From assembly GCF_950023065.1 (NCBI RefSeq), contig NC_088679.1, forward strand, positions 66,402,001 through 66,466,000: a stretch of 64,000 nt of DNA, given 5' to 3'. The notes under the pieces were generated by a model that was not told where the DNA came from, ran no database searches, and saw only the letters and a program-made list of their open reading frames with translations. The stretch comes from Planococcus citri. Lineage: Eukaryota > Arthropoda > Insecta > Hemiptera > Pseudococcidae. The translations under genes were made by a program, and so were the position numbers. How positions within the stretch are numbered: position 1 is the stretch's first letter; the number at the start of each line of letters is the position of its first letter. This document shows positions 56,098-64,000 of the stretch, in pieces.

Positions 56098-58085
56098 TTT
56101 TATTTGTTTCGGATGAACTGGTTTAAAATGTACCGAATTGGTTGCTTTATTAATGCACTAGTGATGGAAAAAAGTATTTTGAATTTAGTTCGATAAGATG
56201 ATAGCGATGAAAGATGTTCGGCGAATTGACTGGAAAAGAGGCATAATACATAATATGTAATTAATTGGTTATTGCGTCAGTTGTGTCGCAGTTGTCTATT
56301 TTATTAAATATTTTTCAAAGAATTCTTGGAAGAGTTTTATAATAATACGTTGGCTCACAAATTAACATACCGACTGCAGATGTATCGTTTCCCTTTTTCA
56401 GTTTTTATTAATCTATTTTTTTTTGGTAACAGCCCATTATTATTTTCTATCTTCAAGTTTAAAAAGTTTTTAACGTGACTAGAAAGCTTAAGCTCTGTAA
56501 TGTAATTTCATTCATATCTAAGTACATAATTGATTTTTCTGCGTCCAGAAAATATTATCAAATTGCAGGCTGCTCATTTGAAAATACTCTAACAAAATTT
56601 GAATAAAAGGTACCGATCTTAATTTTTTTGATTTTTGATGAATTTCAGGGCTCGACTTCGGTGAGATACTTTCTAATTTTTGGGTACTTTTTAATAAATT
56701 TTCCAAGATCCAATTTTTCCAAATCTCGGTTCTACTTCTCGAAAAAAAAAAACAAGAAAAAATTGTTCGCGTTTTGGCAAAAATAGTACCTGATTCCAAT
56801 TTTTTCAATGTTGCCAAAACGCCTTATTTCTTGCTAAAAATTTATAGAAAATATTGTGATCTCTCTCAAAAAATTCCAAAGTCTCATTTTTCCTACAAAA
56901 ATCCCAAAATACTGATTTTTTTTCACACGAATTGTCAAAAATTGCCAAAAATGGAATAAAGTACCTTTTTTTGCCAAATTGTCAAAGAAGTCTTGCTTTT
57001 TGCTAAAATTGTGAAAGACCTTATCTCACTTTTCACAAACATTACTAAAAAGTTGCAAAATGGCTCGATTTTTTCGCCAATAATTGCTAAAAAAAACCTT
57101 GTTTTTTGGTAAAGTTGTCAAAGTGTTTCTTTTTAACAAAAATTCTCGATTTCTAGCCAAATTTCTACGTACTACATACGTAAGTCTCACTTTTTTCTCC
57201 AAAAGTTACCCAAAAGTTTCCTTTTTTTTTTGCCAAAAATTGCAAGAAATCCCACTTTTTGCTGAAATTACTGTCGAAGTTTCGTTTTTTTTCCAAAATA
57301 GCAAAAAGTCTCGAATTTTTTCTAAAATTTCAAGAAAAAATTCTAAAAAGTTGTGGGTACTCCTTTTCTAAAATTGGCTCCAATGTGTCGCTTTCTTACT
57401 GGAAATTATTGAAAAGCCCTCTTCTCTTGTTGAAATTGTCAGAAGGGTAGCGTTTTCTAAAAATTTGCCAAATTCGCACTTTGCTGCTCAGTGAAAATTT
57501 TGAAAATCTCCCTTTTTCATTTGATTCTTATTTTTGTGTATAATGAGAAATGGACTGGTAAAAATGAGGAGAGGAGAAAAGGTTAAGAATTATTTGAATG
57601 ATTAAGTAGACAATTCAGAATTTTAAAAAGTAAGGAAAATTTGAAAATTGAAGTGAATGCTTTACTCGCATTTTGAGTGCACGGTGTTGAGAAGTACTGG
57701 GAGAGGAATAGCTTAACTTAAATGTCTCGGAATTTTGAAAATGCCATGTTTACGCTTTGAACTCTAAAACTACAGATTATGCACTTTGAGGACATGAATA
57801 ATTCTGGAAAATATATTGATGCCAGAAAGAGTCAAGTGCAGGTTTTTCAATAAGAGAAACTAAAAAGACACCCAGACTTTTGATGAATTTTCAAAAATTC
57901 AAACCATCTATTTTATGTGTAAAATATTGAAATTTGATAAAATCGAAGCTATGGTTTTGATTTGATTTCTCGATTCGATTGGTGATAGTTTTAAGTTCTT
58001 TTGGGGCCTCCTTCTGCCAATTTTTAGATTGTTCAGTTTTGGAATAATCATCAAAATAAAATTCAGCGTCTTTTTACAACGCAAT
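56098..58085. other. Region upstream of OR7; low-complexity repeat
   Basis: The left part should include the OR7 promoter. From about 56560 to 57500 lies a degenerate array of TTTTTGCCAAAAATTGC / AAAGTCTC-like words at intervals of about 40-50 nt. It creates open frames on both strands that are not genes. Confidence 0.5.
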
Positions 58086-58086
58086 A

Positions 58087-58327
58087 CAGGGGTCGGCATG
58101 AGTTAGTATTCGCATTCGAAAACTGATGCGATCTTTTCAACACCCTGTTGTGTGTAATGAGTAGATAAAAGGTCTTGTAGGTAGTGCGTTGTGTTCATGG
58201 AAGTCCCATCAACACTTTGTTAGTAATAGTTTTTTTCCCAGCTATGTCACTACAGAAAAAAAATTCATTTTCATTTGAAAAAATTTTTGTTTGTGCAAAT
58301 TGGAATTCTAACTTATGCCGACCCCTG
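58087..58327. mobile_element. 241-bp MITE with CAGGGGTCGGCA ends
   Basis: CAGGGGTCGGCAT at 58087 is inverted as TGCCGACCCCTG ending at 58327. TA lies on both sides. The terminal motif resembles hAT elements, which would leave an 8-bp duplication. I cannot find one, so superfamily is open. Confidence 0.65.
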
Positions 58328-58425
58328 TATAGTATAAACATATTTATTTGGAGCTCTAAAAGAGCTCAAAACCGCTATCAATCGGTTTGAAATTTGAATT
58401 GTTGAAAATAAGGTACGAATAAAAT

Positions 58426-59829
58426 TGTTATAGTTGGGGTAGGAATTATCCGGCGAGATAGTAGATATCAGCATGATCTATCCCTGGAGTTGGCTAAGAA
58501 ATATTCCCTAGGAGGTGAATATTTGCTCATTGTCCCTGACTAGCTCAGATAGGAGACTTTGGCAATAACCTACTCACTATAAGCACATTATTCAGTTCTT
58601 CACCAAATAAAAACATATATTCATGCTAATCGATATGTTTATTGAATGATATACCGAATGAGTCACATATACAAAATAATAAAGGATAATTAAGACTAAT
58701 ATTATGTAATTCAATACAAGTGCACACTTGTATCAAGTAAAGTTTAATCTACATGTAACTACTTAAGTTTTACCTCAAATGATTACGTGCTATATTTGCT
58801 GTTCTAATCTAACTAAAACATGGTGAAATTATGTCTTTTGTCTGAGATAAAATAAGCATCTCCTATACAGCCACTAATGCTAGGTGTATAATTACTCATT
58901 TTATCCATCTCAATTAATTATGATTTATCTATAATTAATTACCTTAGACTTACTTGGACACTATGCATTTTTCCTATCTCTTCCAATGCACTAACCAAAA
59001 CTAGGTACGTAGGTAGGAACGTCTATCTATAGGCTTTATAATTTTAATTTTACAAAGTCGGAGGTCGACATAAATTTCGATGTGAATGTCGATCCATCCA
59101 CATCCATCACTTTTGGATGCCCCATGTCAATGTGAATTTCGACCCTGTGTCGAGCCAATTGTAGACACGAATGCAGATCAACATCAGTCGACAATTACAT
59201 CGACAATTAGCTCGACACAGGGTCAAAATTCACATCAACATGTGGCATTCAAAAGTGACGGATATGGATGGGTCGACATTCACATCAAAATTAGCATGGT
59301 CATTGTTGTATGGGTATAGATGAGAAATACTTTCGATGTCCGGAAAATCGAAGTGTATTCAAAAGAACTGTATTTAATAATAATTGATTAAAACGTTCAG
59401 AGAAACACTAATTACCACGCTAAAAGTGGGTAAAACATAAAAAAGGACAAGCAGGGAAGAACCCCATTTGTTCTCACACATTGTGTCGATATAGTCAACA
59501 CATCATCGTTTTGACGAGGAACAAGTTACCACGGAGTTACAAGACCAAGTAAGGTTTGTGGCTCGCCAAAGCAACTTCGTGCTTAGAAAATATTCATCAA
59601 AAGAATAGATCATTTGGCAGGAACGAATGACCTGATCGCAATATCATACGATAGTTAGGGGGATCCTTCCAGTTATTTTGGGATCCTATGAGCACACGTA
59701 TAAGTTTAGAGGAATTTGTCACATGGAATAAAGCGCAGACTCTATTATAGAAACATATACAGAAGCTTCTCTTAAGGAGAAATTACGCGAATGACCACCT
59801 GAGCGGTGAGGGCAATCCTACTCCTCTCA
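58426..59829 (-). mobile_element. Solo LTR, TSD AAAT, carrying a nested MITE
   Basis: On the minus strand it begins TGAGAGGAGTAGGATTGCCC and ends CTATAACA, in register with the complete LTRs. AAAT flanks both ends (58422-58425, 59830-59833), again a 4-bp duplication. The GAGCTAGTCAGGG box and the AATATTCACC...GGGAATATTT hairpin (about 58505-58555) are conserved. Subtracting the nested MITE gives about 1.15 kb, close to the other family members. Confidence 0.8.
59062..59313. mobile_element. Short foldback MITE, copy B, nested in the solo LTR
   Basis: GATGTGAATGTCGATCCATC and GAATTTCGACCCTGTGTCGA on the left are inverted on the right (CGACACAGGGTCAAAATTC, GGATGGGTCGACATTCACATC). Homologous to 39100-39291. 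Exact ends are uncertain by a few bases. Confidence 0.7.
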
Positions 59830-59833
59830 AAAT

Positions 59834-60501
59834 TTCAATTTTATATTATTTCAAATTTATAAAATTTTGATTTTTTCATAAAAAGTTTAAAAATTATTCA
59901 ATATTTCAAAAAATTCCTAGAAAATCAAAAACTGAAATTTAGTGACTAAATTTTGTCTTAGTGGTGTATTTTATACGCTGTTTCACTTTTTTGCTTGTTA
60001 CAAAAATTGCTCCTTGGCCCCTCCGCTCCCCTTTCTCGAATTGTAGGCTCATGCGACCTTACAATTATTTGCTATTCGATGCAATGATAAAATATGCAAA
60101 AATGACTGAAGTACCAATTAAAAAATTTTTGTAAATAGGGTATGTATTCACTCCGGTTTTTCATCTGGTCGAAGACCCTTATTGCTCCGAATATATATAT
60201 ATAATTAGAGTACTTAGTACTTACGTCAACTTTTCTGATGAAATAGTTTTTGTAAAGGCATATGCGTTGGGCAGATGTTCATTGCTTCTATATCCGTCTC
60301 TGTTCTCCAAATCAACTCTTACGAAGTTGAAATTATTTTGTCACGTTCATCTCTTAAGATTTTATGACCAAAAAATTCGACGAAATTGGAATTTATGCAT
60401 AAATTAATTTTTTCCACATATTTTTCCTTTATTTTGAGGGTATTTAGCCCTACAAATTCTGGTTTAAAATGAAAAAGTATTTTTTCCATGCTTCCTTCCT
60501 C
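59834..60501. other. Intergenic, no gene seen
   Basis: AT-rich. No supported feature. Confidence 0.4.
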
Positions 60502-61046
60502 CCCGGGGAAAAAAGTTCAAACTTGGCCATACATGATCATGTATGGTGGATGAACTCGAGCATACATGATCATACATAAACCGAAGTTTCCATACATGCT
60601 CATGTTACAAAATTGTCCCCCACATGATCATACATGTCATATATGATCATGTATGATCAAGTATGATTTAGTGTAACCATGATCATGTGTAAATGCGGGG
60701 ATTTTTTTTTAACATGAACATGTATGATCATACTTAAAATTCGAGAATGTATGAATTTTTATAATAAAAATATTGTCAGTATAAAATATATGGGATGATT
60801 TGCTGAATGGTATTAGTACGTAAGATGTGCTAAGAATGCAAGACAAATGTGGATAAATGAATTTCAGACATTTTTCCAGATTATAGACACTTTTCTAGAT
60901 TATAGAATAAAATGTATGATATAAAACATGCAATTTCATACAAATGATCCATACATGAGCATGTGGGGGACAATTTTTTAGTATGATCATATATGAAGTC
61001 GTCATACATGATCATGTATGGCCAAGTTTGAACTTTTTTCCCCGGG
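60502..61046. mobile_element. Palindrome-rich TIR element (CATACATGATCATGTATG)
   Basis: The outer ends are an inverted repeat of about 45 bp: CCCGGGGAAAAAAGTTCAAA, then CTTGGCCATACATGATCATG. Inside, the 18-nt perfect palindrome CATACATGATCATGTATG and many partial copies (CATACATGATCAT, ATGATCATGTATG) recur. No coding capacity and no clear target duplication. Probably a MITE built on an amplified short palindrome. Confidence 0.75.
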
Positions 61047-61590
61047 TCGTGTTAATTTTCAGAAGAAAAAGAAAGGGCCCGATGCATGAATTAAAATATC
61101 TGAATTTTTTTGAATGAAATTTTCATCTCATTTTTGATTCGGAATGAATCAATTTGGTAGATACCTAATTGAAGTTGATGAAATTCAAATTTTCAAAATA
61201 CTGAAATGATTATTTTCAAACCATTGGTACTGAACTTTGAAAGTTTCTGTTTTATAAACTTCATCAGGAATTTTTTCAAAAATAATTTTGGATGAGAAAG
61301 ATTTTCTGACTGTGACTGCGAGTTTATTTTTTGGTGAGATGGAAACTGGATTGCATTACTTACTTTGAACTTTAAATTTTGATTTTTTAGCAGTTTTTAA
61401 TTTAAAAATTCACACAAAAAACGCTGTACCTGCTTACAGCTATTTATTCGAGTTCGAGTAGATATCTACCTAAAAAATTGCGTTTTTCCGAATAAATTAT
61501 TTTTATTAATCTTTCAAGTTTAATAACTTTTTTTTTACTACAGATTTTTCTACCATACGCTAAAATACGTCAGATTCGTGAATTTTTCAT
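61047..61590. other. Intergenic downstream of OR8, no gene seen
   Basis: AT-rich. Probably includes the OR8 3' UTR in its right part. No feature supported. Confidence 0.4.
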
Positions 61591-63137
61591 TCAAGGTGCA
61601 TATCCAGCCGAATTTCGTCTTAATAAATTAACAGTCGAGTATATGTAATTACACAGTCTGAGAAAAAATGTCATATTGGTTTTATATACTTTAAAAGCTT
61701 TAAACTCGATGGTAACTTGAGCTTGGCATAGAAGTAGACGAACGGATTTTCTCATCTTAGGCGATAAATAATACCAAGGTACATCGTAGACAGCTTCGCT
61801 GAATATGTCACTCTGAAATAAAACAAAAAACAGCCTGAAGTATTCATTTCGATAAAATTTATAATGTGTATTCTTTGGTTACCATGTCCGAGTATAGTTT
61901 CCCAATCAAGCAAAACATATAAAGCACTGATGCTGTGAAAGCTCCGTGGCATAGGATTTTGATTTTTAGCAAGAGTGCTTCTTCATTCATCTAGTGAACA
62001 ATTAATTAATAAAATTTCTTGTTTGGAACGGATGCTCATGCTTGTGAAACAAATGTAATCTGAGGTTATATTTACCAAAGTAAAAATATAAATTAGGACA
62101 ATTTCCATGTACAAAACCGTCAGCAATCCGATTGAAATCGCGTACTCCATATAAGGCTTAAGATGTGACGCAGCTCTGAAAAAAATCACATTCGTTTCCA
62201 ACCTTCCTTATTATATTAAACATATCCATTTTCACGAATCATTTTCGAAAATTTACCTCAACAAATCGTGATGATATCTGGCCACAAAATGTATATCTCG
62301 CAAAAACCCACGCTGTAATTTGAACACCTGACTCGGGCTAATGAAATTTCTATCGTTCAACTCTTCGTAATAGATTTTAAACAACTTGGAACGATTGTGC
62401 AAAAAATCTGTCAAATTTTGATACTTGCAGAAAAATTCTCGAGTTAGAATAAATGTGAAAAAAGGTATAGTCAAGTTCATAACGCCCATCGGAATACCGC
62501 AAATTATTTGAGAAAATAAAAGCATTAAAAATGTACTCAGACGATCAACGTTTTCGCAATACAGAGGAAAAACAGAGAACTTCGGATCACTAAGCTTCTC
62601 CGGACTGTATCCGATGACTAGATCGAGATAAGTACTGAGCAGGAAGAAAAAGAAAATACCCATCTGTATACTTAGCACAATGTAACCTATTTTCAAAGTA
62701 TGTTTTTTTGTAGCAATCAAACGAAATTGTGGAAAGTACTGGAAACTTGATAGAGATTTCAATTCGATATCGTAACACCGGTCCAAGATTTTGAAAGTTC
62801 TGCGCATTCCTTCGTTGTAGAGGAAAGCTCCTAATGGGGTGAGAATCAGCAGATGAGCCATGGTCACGATTATCTCAGTGGAGAACAAGGTGAACGTTAG
62901 GCGAGTGTTTGAGGTCAAAAATATGTACAGATTGCTGTGCGTGAATAACGATATGGCTGCGTAAATATTGAATAATATCCAGTACCGTGTTATGAACTTA
63001 TTGAATTTCTTGGAGTAGTAAAATTCTCCCAAGAACCAGTACATCAGGTGAATGATGTTCATTATTTTGTTTCTGTAACCGAAGATGTTCTTTTTACCGA
63101 AGAGTTGTTGGAAGAAGGAGCCGCAATTGTGTTCCAT
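61591..63137 (-). CDS. Odorant receptor OR8 (4 exons, 436 aa)
   Basis: Exons on the minus strand are 63137-62257, 62175-62076, 61990-61883 and 61812-61591 (881+100+108+222 nt, in frame). Introns are 81, 85 and 70 nt. Start chosen at 63137 (MEHNCGSFFQQLFGKKN) by alignment; an open frame upstream to 63233 would add 32 residues with no family match. The loop motif is FPLYCENVDRLSTF. Exon 2 has HLKPYMEYAISIGLL and exon 3 MNEEALLLKIKILCHGAF. The last exon has VPWYYLSPKMRKSVRLLLCQ and CNYIYSTVNLL. Seven hydrophobic segments are split 4-1-1-1. It has the same last-exon length as OR7, consistent with a recent tandem duplicate pair. Confidence 0.93.
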
Positions 63138-63705
63138 GACGTTGGTGTGTTTAAATAGACTATAAGTTAACGAAGAGGTGTTTGAAGTGCACTGCGTTAA
63201 TTTTTTGTGTGTTTGTTTGGTCTTATTTTTCAAGAGTGTTTGTTCGCGATGTTCTTTAAAGATAACTGATTACAGTCAATAAACTACTACTAGGTATCTT
63301 CTAAAATAATGCTACTTGATTGATTTGTGTTTCATCATGCGTAGAGTTTTGAAATTATAAAGAGCTACCTATAAAGACCGACTAGTATTTAATAACATGG
63401 TAGATATTTTAGGGCGAAATCCAACGTATAAAAGTATCAAGTTTTAAACGATATTGAAGTAGTTTTATGTTTTTTTACCTAATTCTTTTCACAAATGCGT
63501 TAAGTAATAAAATGATAACCTGGAAGTTTTTAAATGATTTTCAAAGTCACGTATACAACGAAAATACTGCTTAAAAACTACTCATGTCTTTTACAACTTT
63601 CCATAAGTGGAATTTCATTAATAGTAGGTACATTACATTATGAGTAGGTATACCTAGTAGATTTTTTTTTCATCACAGTAGCGGACATGCATTTTCATTA
63701 CGAAA
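63138..63705. other. Region upstream of OR8, no gene seen
   Basis: Expected to hold the OR8 promoter. I cannot support a specific core element. Confidence 0.4.
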
Positions 63706-64000
63706 AAAACGAGAGTGATAGAAAGGAAGACAGACAACCTTGATTAGCCAGACGGACAGGTCAATGACCTTGAGTACACCAAACAGACAGACAACCTTGA
63801 GAAGTCCGACAGATGGCTTGGTGACCTAAAGAGGCTAAACAGACGACCTTGGAAAACCATACAGACGGGTCAATGACCTTAAGAGCTTAGACATGAAGTC
63901 AGACTACCATGAGAGACTATACAGAGGTCAGTGACCTTAAGAAGTCGGACAGGTGTGTCAATGATCTTGAAAGGCCAGACAGGCAGACAGACGACCTTGG
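63706..64000 (+). repeat. GACAGACAGGTCAATGACC minisatellite, third array (runs off window)
   Basis: Same family as 5990-6780 and 30725-31025. AGGTCAATGACCT is at 63758-63770, GGGTCAATGACCT at 63867-63879 and AGGTCAGTGACCT at 63925-63937. The array continues to the window edge. Confidence 0.85.

Noticed and set aside
56518..57450. Overlapping frames on both strands rich in K, F and S
   Set aside because: Low-complexity degenerate TTTTGCCAAAA array.

Overview
This window is eukaryotic, AT-rich, and almost certainly from an insect. Its genes are members of the insect odorant-receptor family (7tm_6), split by short GT-AG introns. The dense load of transposable elements and the recurrent TAGGTACCTA-type words suggest a sternorrhynchan hemipteran such as an aphid, scale insect or mealybug. 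That placement is an inference, not something the sequence proves.

The backbone is a tandem array of eight odorant-receptor (OR) genes, all on the minus strand, numbered OR1 to OR8 here by rising coordinate. Seven are complete (OR2 to OR8) and OR1 shows only its first exon. All complete genes have one architecture. A long first exon of 845-890 nt ends in phase 2 and carries the N-terminus and TM1-TM4. Exon 2 is exactly 100 nt (TM5) and exon 3 exactly 108 nt (TM6). A last exon of 213-225 nt carries TM7 and a PWY...RKSV...C-N-x-x-Y-S signature. Joined, each gives an unbroken protein of 423-440 aa. OR3-OR5 share a CNNVYS ending and OR6-OR8 a CNYIYS ending, which points to local tandem duplication in two subgroups. 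OR3, OR7 and OR8 are compact. OR2, OR4 and OR6 have single introns swollen to 4-5 kb by transposons.

Layout: 1-2.1 kb dispersed repeat and a TIR element; 2.3-3.1 OR1; 3.7-4.55 LINE 3' end; 4.6-12.5 OR2, holding a satellite and a 3.5-kb foldback element that itself contains a solo LTR and a Harbinger-like MITE; 14.3-15.6 TIR element and LTR fragment; 17-18.5 OR3; 20.2-25.6 OR4 with a 1.5-kb foldback; 27.2-29.5 LINE reverse-transcriptase relic; 29.5-30.7 foldback; 31.5-33.8 OR5; 35.4-37.3 MITE with a mirrored minisatellite; 37.6-44.0 OR6 with many nested elements; 45.4-51.6 a young LTR retrotransposon with gag but no pol; 52.3-53.1 pogo-like element; 54.5-56.1 OR7; 58.1 MITE; 58.4-59.8 solo LTR; 60.5-61.0 palindromic element; 61.6-63.1 OR8; 63.7-64.0 satellite.

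The OR genes would act as ligand-binding subunits that pair with the co-receptor Orco (not in this window) in olfactory neurons. The most unusual non-genic feature is a dispersed minisatellite at three sites. Its repeat embeds perfect inverted repeats of AGGTCA spaced by one base, the textbook ecdysone-receptor/USP binding site.
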